This document shows positions 14,301 to 26,089 of a stretch of DNA of 64,000 nucleotides, one piece after another. This DNA is from Chroicocephalus ridibundus. Its lineage: Eukaryota; Chordata; Aves; Charadriiformes; Laridae. Where the stretch lies: the NCBI RefSeq assembly GCF_963924245.1, contig NC_086287.1, positions 46,624,906-46,688,905 on the forward strand. The letters run 5' to 3'. A program made the translations under genes and the position numbers. The notes beneath the pieces are model-generated. The model searched no databases. It saw only the letters and a list, made by a program, of their open reading frames with translations, and was not told the DNA's origin. The number at the start of each line of letters is the position of its first letter. Position 1 is the first letter of the stretch.

Positions 14301-14958
14301 ACTATGCATCACTTGGGTACCTCAGAAATTAAAACACCAACTATGCTTGAAGCTGTGAGATTAGGAAGGTGCACACGTTCCATCCATGCATGTCCGGAAC
14401 CAGAAGTTTCGCTCAGCTATTCAGGGCTGGACAACTCAACAGGCACAAGCCTCCACCACTTTTGTAAGTGTAAGGAGACTGCTGAAACAGGGAACGAACT
14501 AGGAGTTAATTACCTGTCTGGACTAAACGCCAGCAAGAAGGTGGAGCGTGGACTGTCTGGTAACTCAACTTTCTGAAAAAGCCAACAAAGCAGGAAGTGT
14601 TGCAAGTGTCATATGATCATACTTTAACTGTAGTTAACTGTGTTAACACACAGACAATGAGGGGAACCCGTTGCAGGAACGTATCTAGTATCACATCACT
14701 GCAGGAACTGAACAGAGCCAGAGAGCACATCAAAGGTACAATAACAAGGTATTTTATTTCAAATCCCTGCCTCCCGTCCCCCACTCCAAGATTAAGCTAT
14801 GCACCACTATCCCACAACCTTACCTTGCCCTCCCATTTCATCCATCGAGTTTTATCCTCCACCAACTCCTGCAAGAGCCGCTGAGCACCCAAGGCTTGGG
14901 TACCCCGTTCCCTACCCCACAGGATGCGGACAGCATTCTTCTCTGGTACAACCTTCAT
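9884..14958 (-). CDS. AMBRA1: AMBRA1, N-terminal coding part (6 exons, gene runs off the left end)
   Basis: AMBRA1 is a Beclin-1-binding autophagy regulator and a DDB1-CUL4 ubiquitin-ligase substrate receptor (cyclin D, ULK1). Six coding exons, read leftwards, join in frame: 14824-14958, 14514-14572, 13586-13769, 12755-12927, 11925-11991 and 9884-11343. They give residues 1 to about 693 of a protein that is about 1,300 residues in human. Residues 1-206 are the N-terminal WD40 part, with typical WD endings such as VRIWDLH and IHFWDWSRR. From 207 on comes the long low-complexity linker, with a 12-proline run, a Cys-rich stretch ([15 protein letters not shown]) and a conserved [14 protein letters not shown] block. 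In family members the linker splits one beta-propeller whose second half is C-terminal; that half lies left of base 1. The start ATG has G at -3 and begins the conserved [10 protein letters not shown]. All introns are GT-AG. Identification rests on near-identity to remembered human AMBRA1 over hundreds of residues. Confidence 0.97.
11925..11991 (-). CDS. AMBRA1: AMBRA1 coding exon 5 (residues 184-206)
   Basis: A 67-nt exon encoding [20 protein letters not shown] plus QQ, with acceptor TTTTAG and donor GTAAGG. It ends in phase 0 and closes the N-terminal WD40 part. Confidence 0.95.
12755..12927 (-). CDS. AMBRA1: AMBRA1 coding exon 4 (residues 127-184, WD40)
   Basis: Encodes [20 protein letters not shown] through ASEMERV and ends with a split Arg codon before GTGAGT. 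It holds the WD motif [11 protein letters not shown]. Acceptor is CTCAG. Confidence 0.96.
13586..13769 (-). CDS. AMBRA1: AMBRA1 coding exon 3 (residues 65-126, WD40)
   Basis: Encodes [17 protein letters not shown] through VRIWDLH, one complete WD repeat. It is flanked by CCCAG and GTAAGT. The 184 nt plus the two carried-over bases make 62 codons, so the exon ends in phase 0. Confidence 0.96.
14514..14572 (-). CDS. AMBRA1: AMBRA1 coding exon 2 (residues 46-65)
   Basis: Acceptor TTTCAG, then [19 protein letters not shown], then donor GTAATT. The exon is 59 nt long and leaves two bases (AG) of an Arg codon that is completed in the next exon. This is the first blade of the N-terminal WD40 region. 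Confidence 0.94.
14824..14958 (-). CDS. AMBRA1: AMBRA1 coding exon 1 (residues 1-45)
   Basis: Begins with the initiator ATG (A at 14958) and ends in EGK before a GTAAGG donor. The same exon probably extends through a short 5' UTR to about 14988, where the minus strand reads a pyrimidine-rich tract followed by CCCAG. The exact acceptor is less certain than the coding part. Confidence 0.93.
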
Positions 14959-17900
14959 GGCTCTCAGCAGCCAACGTTACACCAGCTACTGGGAGGAGAC
15001 ACCAGCAGGTTCCAGATGACAACCACCACCAAGCTACAAATAGGCTATCCACATTTCAATTCTTTATCTTCATGGAAACCTAGAAAAAGAAAAGAATGAT
15101 AAAGAAGGCAGCTTTTACCTTGATCACCTGGATGAAGTAAGAGCTTTAAATCCCAAAAGACTAGATTTAACAGAAAAATCTATCCTCTCACCCAGCTTTT
15201 GCTACCTTCTTCCATTACTGAGGCCAAATTTTGGCATTTCTGCAGCCAAAGATTACTTTGAAAGGCTTTTGAAAGCATCCAGCCCTTCCCTTGTACACAT
15301 GCCCTAGGCATACCACACCTAAAGAGAATAAAAAATTGGCCTTGAAACTCCTTCCCTTCCTTCTGTCTCCTACTGTATATAATAAAGAAAAAAAGGTTTA
15401 TGAAGAGACAGTCTTTACATCCTGAAACTGTAAAGATATATCTGGGAAGGCTGACTAATAGCTAGAGGAATACCGTTAAAAAAATTGACAGTATGACTAA
15501 GGAGTCCCCAGGGAACTATTCAAATTTCAGTAATACTGATCATCATCATTGCAAAGGTCAGACGATTGATAGCCCTCAAGTCCAAATTACTTCCAACTCC
15601 ATCGCAATAGCTTACAATGTATGAAAACAATCATGTATCAGACCAAAACCTTATGCTGCAGCGGCACCTTGGCCAACTCCATCAAGATGATTCATTTCGC
15701 CTGTCCGCACATCATCTTTCCATCTACTTTGCTCTTAGAACAACAGCTCAACAAAGTAACGCACAGTAGCAAAGATTAATGCTTTTAGTACACTTTGAGC
15801 TGCTAAGGAAAGCGTTAATAACTGTTTTCTAGAAAAAAAGTCAGTCCTTGGAAAGAACCAAATATAGCTACCCTAATAGCAATCAAGTTACACAGCTTTT
15901 GAATGGTCTCATACATTGGAGTTTGCCATCAAAAGCTCTCCAGAAACAAGAAGTTTCTTAGAATACATAAGAAAAGAAACACTGCTGCAATGCTGTTACC
16001 TTTTGATCCCAGCAGAGTGCGCATACTACTCTGTAATTTCTTTAGAACATAAAGATCTAAAGATAAATCCTCCTCAGTTCATGTTACACTGAACAAAACC
16101 ATCAATATTCAATAGAGAAGTAGCAACTTAAAAAAACACACACACACAGAAGGAGAAAAGGTTCATGCACACAAGAAGAGATGAATTGTTACATGACAGA
16201 ACTCAGAACGGTCATTAGCAAACCTTTCTTTCCTCCCACTCTCCTTAAAAAAACCTCCTGAGCAGATGATTTAAAGCAGCTGCTGCTTCCAGGGAGGAGC
16301 TGTCTGAGGAGATAAGCCAGGAAAATAAGTTGTAATAAAGCAGACCAGTTTTCATTTGTAAAAGTACAATAAAGGGTACTGAAGTGATGAACAAGTAAAA
16401 GCATCCATCTTCCCAGAAAATAAATTCACCACAAAGAAATTCAAGCTAGCTGGAAATTCCCTGATTTCTTAATGTGAACAGCATGGAGATCATCTATTTT
16501 AGAGAAGCTAAACTCCGCAGTGTAAAATAAGCCATCTTTCGAGAATCTGTGAAAGTCAAACAGACCTTAGGTAGGAATTATGCTACAAAATAAAGGCCTT
16601 ACTGGAAAGCAACACAAAAACTAAAGATGCCATGCTGCAAGCAGATTCCTAAAAGCAACTTTACAGATTAAAAAAGCTCAGACGCAAAAATGTTAGAACA
16701 ACAATAAATAGAGTAGATACAGCCAAAAGCACAGTACAATACAGAAATCAATAAACCAAAACTCTTTTTCTACTAAACACTAATAAATCCTCATCTAGAT
16801 TCTGCAAATAGCACCAGTCAGCCAGGTTTAGAATTGACTGGATTCAGATGGTAAGCAGCATGGAGTGGAATGACAGCTCAGAACGATACAGGCAATAAAA
16901 TGCCTACTTTACGGGAGGAAAATGTAAGTCCAGTTTCATCTAGTAAAATTAAGAAAACAGTAGCTCGGTATTCTATATGGCTGCATTCAAGGAGCAAGGA
17001 CTACAGCAACCCAAGAACAAACATATAAACTGGACACAAATGGAAGACCAGATGTGCAGGTGGAATAAGCTGGAAGTTTGAAGAGATCTCAAACAATAAG
17101 CTTCGGAATTGCCTTTCAATTGCTGTAAAGGACAAACAGCCTAAATAACTTAAGAAATCCTGATAATTTGCAAGGAGGATAACCCAATTACTCATGAGAA
17201 AGAACTAGCTGACAGCTTGGGAACATTTCAGTCCTACCGAAAGGACTAATGTTCCATGAAGTACAACAGCAACAAGGAAATTAAGAGGTTTAACAAACAT
17301 CTCGATGTTTACTTACGCCAAGGGCAAGTTTACATATGGTAAAATAAAGAAACAGATAACACCTACAACTGCAGTTAGTGAACATCTTCGATTCACCTCA
17401 CTGAAAGACCAAGTCATCTTCACTATATAATATCAAGTACCTACCTTAAGACAACTTATCTAAATCTTTGCAAATGTGTACTAATTTCTTGAACTAATTT
17501 GGATACAACAAACACTTCATACATGAGCCTCCTGCGCGTGTTTGAACTTGATGTTTTTCCCTCAGGGATTGTCCCTCGTTTTTCAGCTTCTTCTGACTCA
17601 CCTCTTTATCCCGTTTGAAAAGAAAACAAAAGAAACTCGGGGCTCAAATGCCTACGCAGTATCTGCTCGACATTTTTAAAAGCTTGGATCTCTTCAGAAG
17701 ACACTGAATGCATCCTTGAGTGGGGCTGGCACTCCAGCGTTACCCTCCATCCCTTTGAGGGACAAGCTCTATTCATGCCTCATAAGGAAGGGAAAAGTTT
17801 ACTCCTTTACCTGGATTAGCCTGAATACAGCAACTGCTCTCCACAAGCTGGTGACACATTCAGCAACTCTTCAGACTGGCAAAGAAAACTAGAGCCTTCA

Positions 17901-18393
17901 AATGGAGAAAAAGATGCAGGGTAGATAGAGGCATTATCTCCACTCACCTTAGAAGGAGGCCTTTATTATTGGATTACATGTTCAGTTTTGTTTTGTGGGG
18001 GTTTTTTTGTTTGTTTTTTATGGGACCCAGTTCCTTCTCTGAACTAGTAAAGATACCCACCAACTCTAAACATTTTGCTCAAATATAAGAAGCCAAATAA
18101 TGATAGCATGTTATTAAATATCATTAGCAGATAAAACCATGGAAGTACCAACCATATTTATAGCTACTCAGTAGCCACCTGACTAATAAAGTTTAAATGA
18201 AGTGCAGTGGGTTTGAAAATACTTCTCGGGCCTCAGCATAAAGAAAACTTGCAGCTCACTGGATTAAACCTGTCCAGGCAAGTGGTAAACTGATTCAGCA
18301 GCAGCTTCTATTACAAATACCTATGCTATCACGACTGATAAACAGCTGACTACCAAAACAAGGAACCACTCTGGGATTGGTATTTTTCTCTTT

Positions 18394-18456
18394 TCTTCTT
18401 GTTGTTGGGGGGTTTTTTTTGTTTTTGTTTTTGGTTTTTTGTTTTTTTTTTTTTTA
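18394..18456. repeat. T/G-rich low-complexity tract
   Basis: About 60 bp of interspersed T and G runs, ending in a run of 13-14 T. It lies about 200 bp upstream of the solo LTR, inside AMBRA1 intron 1. Confidence 0.75.
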
Positions 18457-18668
18457 ATCAGGATGACCAAAAGTGGAGACCAACAACTGGAAGATTAGCT
18501 GATGCCCTGGATGTGGGCCAGGGCACCAGAGAAATTCTGAAAGTGGAGAGGCAGAAGTTTTTCTACAATTGGCAGCTTTGTTTCCTTAACAGTTTTCTCC
18601 CTTCAGGGCATTTCAGGACAGCATGCTGGGCTGTTTACAATTTTGGAAAGAGAATTACACAGCCCAAC

Positions 18669-19439
18669 TGTCCTGGTTTGAGGTAAAACAGAACCAATTT
18701 TCTGATTTGCAATTTTATTTTTTAACTGGGCCTCTTCTAACTGACTAAAGTCTGAAATTAACAGCATATTGTTCAGACACTGTTCACTCTCAGAGTGATA
18801 AGACCTGATTATACCAGGGAGCGGTATGCAGAGAGGCTCTTGCTTAGACTTATTGCTATACAACCAAGGTCAGCTAACTTCGCTGCTTGCCCCGTTAGAG
18901 GGTCGGAAGAGGAGAAGCGTAGAGGGGTCGCACCTGCAGGGAGGAGCAGACGGGACAGCTGACCCAAAACTGACCAACAGGGTATTCCATCCCACATGCA
19001 TCACGCTCAGTATAAAAGCTGAGGGATCAAAGGGGCAAGGCTGCTCTGGCTCGCTCTTTCTTCAATGGTCGACGTCTGAGGAGGAGCCTGTCTGTTCGTC
19101 TGCCTTTGATCCCGATCCGAGCATTCCTGACTCTGGTTCCGGAATTCAGCTCCTGTCTGTCGCTGACTCCAGTCTGGCACTTTCCCTGTGTCTGCTGGTG
19201 ACACGATCGTCATCCTGGGAGCTGGATACGGTTTTGTATATATTGTATTTTTTTTTCCTTTAATTTTTATTATTCTATTATTATTTACTATTTTCTTATT
19301 TATTATTATTTTCATTGAAGTAGTTTAGTTCTTTTTCTAAACTTGTAAATCTCCTTATCTCTTCCTCTCCTCTCCGAGGAGAGAGGGAGGGGAGGGCCAT
19401 CTGTCGTTCTGATTGGCCAATCCGGCCAAAACCACGACA
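18669..19439 (+). mobile_element. Solo LTR of an ERVL-type endogenous retrovirus
   Basis: A 771-bp element that begins TGTCCTGGTTTGAGG, ends CCACGACA (canonical TG...CA), and is bounded by a perfect 5-bp direct repeat CCAAC (18664-18668 and 19440-19444). A 5-bp duplication is typical of ERVL-class integration. It has the usual promoter layout of bird LTRs of this class: GGGACAGCTGACCC, then ATTCCATCCCACATG, then a TATAAAA box at about 19010-19017, followed by an AT-rich 3' part (about 19240-19320). No internal gag-pol sequence or second LTR is present, so it is a recombined solo LTR. It lies antisense to AMBRA1. The family assignment is from remembered similarity; the borders are read directly. 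Confidence 0.9.
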
Positions 19440-19773
19440 CCAACTCCAAACCTTCTTTCTTGCTCTGCGCCAACTGTCCTCGAAGAAGCCTCAAGAATTC
19501 CCAGCCTCAGAGAGATACAAGCTCTCTTGTAATTGTCATTTTTACAGATGCTGAACCTCTGGAAAACCAAAGTGAAACAGCAAATTGGTAATATTTCATA
19601 GTGGTGCAGGACCCCATGAAAACACTGACAGGAGAGGACAGGGAGAGGAATGAAAAGCAGCACACTCAAATCACCATATAGAAAGGATGTCAAGATATTT
19701 TACGCATTATGCAGTGGTTTGCTATTCCAGTGAGCAACTTTAGCATTTTACAGAGATGATGGTCCCACCTCTT

Positions 19774-19788
19774 CACACACACACACAC
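19774..19788. repeat. (CA)n microsatellite
   Basis: Seven and a half CA units in AMBRA1 intron 1, about 330 bp past the solo LTR. Confidence 0.85.
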
Positions 19789-20463
19789 TCCCCGCTTCCC
19801 CGCCCCAGTCTTTGGCATTATTAATTTTGTGGAGATCCTAGTACCACCATTCTGGGAGCACAGCTGGCTTTGATACAAAGAAGAATATCAGAGTATCAGA
19901 GCACTACCTCATGTCACTCAATTCTCCATCGGAGAAAAAAGTTATTTCATGTGGCCTTCAGCTCTCAGACTACAAACCTATTACCACTCCTAAGGACTCC
20001 TTGATTGCGTGCTGAGCCCGACACTAAAAGCCTTTCCTGATGTGTGCATACAGAAACAGTGTAAACAGCTCTACCAGTGTTTAAAAAGAAAAGAAAAAAA
20101 TTGCAATCAGTAAATGCTATTTATAACTGGAGTTCTATCCAAAAGATACAAATGTCCACATAATTTCAGATGATTTTGCTGCCCAAAGAGGTCTCAAGTG
20201 ACTGATGAAGAAAGAGGCAACATTAAGTGAACTACAAAACCTGTCCCTGGCTTTGCAATCTGGGATCCACAGAGAGAATGCACATACAAGCTTCTGTAGA
20301 AAATACCAGAGAAGAGAAAAGCATGTGCTGGTAGTTTCTGTCTCACAGTCCCTTTCTCAAGTTTTAAGACTTCCAGAATGCATTGATTGACTGTAAAATG
20401 GATAAGATCCACATAGGTTATGGGCCAGAGCAAGCCGTATACTTGTATTAAAAGAACACAGAT

Positions 20464-20476
20464 GGGGGGGGGGGGC
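20464..20476. repeat. Poly-G tract (13 G)
   Basis: Uninterrupted G run followed by CGGG in AMBRA1 intron 1. It is a C run on the AMBRA1 sense strand. Confidence 0.85.
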
Positions 20477-23400
20477 GGGAAACAAACACAACAAAACCGA
20501 ATCAAAACCAAAATTGTTGTGAACAATGAGGCATGTCACTGACCTGCAAAAACACAAACAAACTTGTCTTCAAGAAAAGAGAATCACATTATTAGTGCTC
20601 TGTACTACCCCAGGTTTGGTCATGGCCCTACCTGCCTCGTAAGCCAGTAACTTCTGTTTTCAAAATGTCTGTTCTTAAGCAAAGAGTCCAGCACTAACAA
20701 TAAAGCATGCCATTTCATTTATTCCAAATTAAACTGCAGTATCTCAGGCATTGAATAGCAGCAAGATACCAAAGAGTTCAATAGTATTTTTTTTAAATGT
20801 ATTTAATAAATATTAGTAATAACTTAGCATTCCCACTATTGTACATGTGGGTGGGTTCCAGCCCACCAGAAAATCATCAGACAGGCATGAAAACAGCGTG
20901 TGCAGTGATACAGCCCAAATGCTTCATCTTCACCGCCAGTGACCCTCACGTATGCTATTCCCTCAAAATATTTTATACAACAAAACAGTTTCCTTCGTAT
21001 TTTACACAGTTTAATTTTGAGGCAAATTGCTTTATCAAGACCCCTACGTCTTTCAGAAACTCAAAAGATCAAAGAACAAAATATTGCGCATACAGAAGTC
21101 AGACAGAGATCATCTTGTCAATGACTATAGACTACACAGCCCCTCCTTTTTTCACAGGAGCTTCACTGATAAAGCAATAAAACCTGGTTCTGAGACCCAC
21201 AGACAGATCTCCAAGAACGAAGCAGATGCCTACAATATCATTTGGAATATATATGAGCAATCACACAGCTACAGGGACTTCCTAGTTCCCTTCCTTGTTT
21301 ACACTCCAAGTTTGCCCCCCCTCTGCAATGTGGAGATTACGATGCCCACATTTTCCTAAACTGCACGAAACAATACCATGCAAGAAGCCCAGAAATGCTA
21401 CCCAGGATAGAAGACCTGAATTCTACTACCAGTTTCATTAAAAATATTGATTCAATTCATATCAAGTGTCACACCATTCCCGCTTTTCATGTCACTGCTT
21501 GAAAGACTGAGCAAAATAAAAAAAGTTTACGCAAAACCACAACAAAAAAGCTGGTTTGTCCTCTTTGCAGTGCATCAACTCAGCTAAACAAACCAGACAT
21601 GTCAAAGAGTCCTAGTTTGGTAAGTAATCGAACTATGTAGCACTGGAATTTGAACAACGTCATAACAACAACAAAATCAGTGAAAAAGGGTGACATGACT
21701 CATATCCAGAATAGTTCCACGGATCAAACCTTAGGACAAGTTTTTGAGGAATGGGACTATGTTCAGTATTAAGCGACAGGGCCACATGAATTTCTGACAA
21801 TGTACCTGATCAGCTACATATTTAAGTTTTCCTCTTAACAATATGATTTGTCTTCCCTTAACTCCATTTGTGGTACTTCCACGTGAGCTTTATGATCATT
21901 CTCGGAGGTTCTAGCTCTTCCTGGTTTAAAAACAAAAAAAAACAGCAGAAAAGATTTTGCATAGAGACAACTTCAAGTTATTCTGCAGCAACATCTAAAC
22001 AAACAGAAAAAAGGAAATGAAGTTAAATTGGAAATAAAGTTACGTTGCACTGGAATCTTTAAAGAAGGCTAACCTACAAACATAAATCCACAGAGGTATA
22101 ACAAACAATTACCTTAAGCATGATTAATCAAAACAAGGAAAAACGCAAAACTAGAATCCATTCTTTTGCCGTTTCTACTTCTGTGTCCTTGATTATGCTT
22201 TTAAAAAACCCCAAAGCAGCTTAATTTAAGACACTAGAATCATATAGAACACAGAACCAGTCATCAACTAAGTGCCCCTAAATATGAAAAAAAAAACCAC
22301 TACAAAAAGCCTTATGAGGAGAGAAAGCGAGTTTATGATCCAACTATGCAATAAAGTCCAAAACTAATACCATGAAGGCGCTTTCATTATATGGCCCTGC
22401 TTTTAGTCTTCAATGTTTGCAAGCTATTCCCCAAAGTACTATTCTGTAAACTGAAGTTTTCCCTTCATTAAGGCCAGAGAGATCTGGAAAGTAATTTCAA
22501 AGCACATCTTTTGTAGATGTAGTAGATACACTGCTCAAAGTTGTATCCACAGCTCTAAGCACTTCCACATAAATCAGAACAGGATTCCACAATAAAAATA
22601 ACTTGTATGAGTGCTTCATGATTAAAAAATTCAGTGTCATGTTTGAAATTGCAACTACAAACAGCTCAGGAAATCCTATTACATTACAAAGATGTCAACA
22701 GTACATTGTCATTTCAAGATCCTGTATGACTGCAACGAGGACGTGATTGCCCTTAGAATGTTAATTTGTGTTCCCGGCCTGGATTAAATGAGTTATAACA
22801 CCCTAAAGAGAGCTTCTCAGTCAAAAGTAGTACATTAAATTGCAGGTTATTTACAGCAAAATGATGAGGAAGTGGAACTTGCAGATATCAACTCCTAAAG
22901 GTCAGAAAATGAACGGTAAACATAAGAAGGGAAGTAATAAAAATAAAAGTGATCAACTCTGTCTGGAGTCTGACAGTTCCATTTACCCATGAGAATATGG
23001 AGCACTTCCATGACTATTATTACCATTTCCACATAAACTTAATGAATTCTTGAGAAGAGAGATATTAGTTTCAATCTAGAAGATAGGAAGAGAATAAATA
23101 TAATTTCACAAAGCCATAAGAGAAGTCAAACAGTAGAACTGAGATCCAGAAGATTAAGAGTTGGTTTCCCCAATTCCATGCTCGGACCACGGCAGCTTTT
23201 GCTAAGTACGGTACACAGCAGGAAATGAAGAACAGGGCGAAAAGAGAGAACTAGAGCTATATATTGAGAGAGAAATAGGGTGACATAGAGTTTGGATTCA
23301 CCCCTTAAGAGAAATATTCTCATTTAGATAGGAAAGTAAGGAATTTTCAACTCAAAATACCAGTATTTACATTAAAAGTCACATCAAGGTTCCTAAGCTC

Positions 23401-25339
23401 AAGAGCCACAGCCAGGTGCCCCCTAGTGACATCATACATGCAAGAGAAATTTGGGAGCACCATCATTACAGAGTAGCAGAAGCAGCATCGGGTATCCACA
23501 AGATGAAGACACAGTATTTTACGCAGTCAAGGCTGCGCTCAAGGCATGTGCACCTTATCCAAGTAATAGAGAAAAAGCAACTGGAAGCCAGAACATATTT
23601 TAAAAAACACAGTTCGTATGATTTCCTGCTCACATGGAAATAATCAAATAAGGTAACAAGCCAAAAAGAAAACATGATCTACACAGAAGCTGAAGTCTTC
23701 ATGCACAGATGCATCAGAACTAGAGAAGGGGTGGGAGACGAGGAAGCTTTAGACGTTGAACAAAGGAACACAGACAATTCTTGACACCCTTTTCCTTCTT
23801 GGCCTTCAACTGAGACTGTGGGAGAAATATTAAGCGAGGGAGGAAACTCTCCAAACACAGGTCAGAGATTCCTCTCAGCAAATCTACGCGGCTCGAGCTG
23901 GAGAATTAGTGCTACATACCAGGAAGAAGGGAGCAGGACTCATTCTGCCAGCACAGACCGAGAGACCTCACTGAGAACATTCAAAGTGGAACTGTGCGAG
24001 CACGCAGATTAAGACGATGCTCTCCACGCTCAGGCCTGGCACCTCATCATCCCGCACCCCTTCAACAAACAGTTTACAAAAACTGGAGACAACAAACAGT
24101 TACTAGACAACAATCCTAGTCCTAGCTAAATCCCACGAGGCAGACAAGTAGCTCTCCTCTTGTTTTAAGCAACCCAATCAGTAGGTCTTTTATTAAATGA
24201 TTACTATATCACTTAACAACTTTCCATTAAAAGATTTCTAATATTAATCGTCTTCCACTGCACATCACGTCGTTGTTCACTTTTGAAAACCACAATTCTT
24301 TTGTCCTCACCTCATTAATATTTTTTTTTTAATCACCCTCCTTGCTCAGTTAGTGCAGGACTACTAAAACAAAACATATGATGGAACTATTAACATGCAC
24401 TATGTCCTTTATCACGCCTCCAATAATACAAATTGAATAAGGGGAGAAAAAAGTACCTTAATATTATTTGTATTAATGGTACTAGTAAGTATTAACATCA
24501 GAAATAACTTTGTGAGAGCCTTCAGTTAGCTTGCTAACCACGGCATAGAAGATACTAAAGTTACTTTCCAGAAGTTTCATAAAAAATTATGACACAAAAA
24601 AAGGAGTAAGTATTCAAATCCCTAATTTAAGGCAAACGGATACTAGCAGACAGTATCATTGCTTGCCTTCTTTGGAACTGGTTGTTACAGCTGCATAAAA
24701 GTACTGCACAGAAAATGGAAAAGTAGGAAACAACCAAACAAGAATCCAGAGGGTCAGCTATGACTCAGAAAAGGGCAAAAGAAAGAAAACTAAGAAGAAG
24801 CTGTCAGCAAAGTAAACATTCTGCGTAAACTCCCCAGCAACTAAATCCAAAAAAGCAAGTCCAGATATTTGGATCCAAATATATTCTTCAATCCAAGTAT
24901 AAGAAAAAAATACAAATGCTAATGGGCTGCCATAGTCATTAACATCCATGCTGCCCCAAATCAATAGATGACTGATAGTACAAGATACTTATTTGTTACC
25001 GTCAAAAAAATACATTCACCTACAGCAACAGCAATTGTGGACTACAGAACTACTAAGCAAACTACATCGAAGAGTTACGAATGTTAGAAACTGCATTACA
25101 GCGGCCTTTAAGAATACAAACAAGGATTTTAATTTTAGCAGAGAATTTCAGGTACTGTTCCTTGCGTCACCCATAAGGCATTCAAATCTCCCTGGATTTA
25201 ACCCCATCCCACACTCTGAAAACTGACCCAACAACAAAATTAAACAGCCCGGTAATGGATTGGCAGTAAGTGTACATTACCAGCAGGTCATTCTTAGGTC
25301 CCATTTTAACATTCCCATTAGCAATTTGAAAGAGGATGG

Positions 25340-25430
25340 GAGTGGCAAAGGCAAAGAAGCCAGATGACATTTGCAGAGGACACCAAACTGGGTGGACCAG
25401 TAAACAAGGACAAATATAGAAAAACACATT
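25340..25430 (+). mobile_element. Probable relic of a CR1 LINE reverse transcriptase
   Basis: The + strand reads GACATTTGCAGAGGACACC and then an AAACTGGGTGG stretch, translating to TFAEDTKLGG. CR1 reverse transcriptases in birds carry FADDTKLGG at the catalytic block, so this looks like a degraded copy with one Asp changed to Glu. Similarity fades quickly on both sides and the borders are approximate. No intact frame remains. Confidence 0.45.
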
Positions 25431-26089
25431 GCGTTTTTATAGAAAGATCTAAGAACATTTCACAAGGAGAGGAAAATGGAGCAGCACTGAGCACTCTTTC
25501 TGCACATACTTATATATACGGACTCTACATTCATACACTTGATCTTCCTGAGGACCAGCTTGCACCTAAATAACAGCCCTTTTTGAATCAGTCTCTTGTG
25601 TAAAAAAGAACAATACTGTAAAAGTGCGTACTGGGAAAAATTCTGCGTAACCATCAACAACATCTCTTGAAGATGAAATGCTGTTTCAGTGCAGGAATTG
25701 CATTGCAAAAATTGCTTTCCACAGACAGTGGAAAGCCTGGTACTGACACAATCAGAACTAATCTCAAACAGCTCAATGAAAACTACAGAAATTTACGTGT
25801 TGTCTGGAGGAATACTATAGGTGAAAAAAAAAACTCGCACCTATCACTGGTGAATTAACTGGGTTTGCTCCCTCACAAGAGAAGGGGTAACCAAGTGTCA
25901 TCGGACCAGAGGCACCCATGAATGCATTTTATGCAAAATACGACTTACACAAGTAAGTGTTCTGCAACACACGATGAAAAACAGAGGGAGGGATGGAGAA
26001 GACAACACTTAACCTCACGTTTTCCTTGGCTACAGCCGGAAAACAACAACAACATTTATTATTTCGAAGCAGCAGCAGCCCCAACACGC

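Larger units (their letters stand above)
11344..14823 (-). other. AMBRA1: AMBRA1 short introns between coding exons 1 and 6
   Basis: Introns occupy 11344-11924, 11992-12754, 12928-13585, 13770-14513 and 14573-14823. All have GT-AG borders on the minus strand and are 251-763 bp long. I see no additional exon, repeat element or RNA gene in them. Confidence 0.85.

Noticed and set aside
18826..19263. A 145-codon + strand frame inside the solo LTR
   Set aside because: It spans the LTR promoter and AT-rich 3' part. LTRs of this class do not code, and the frame has no retroviral protein signature.
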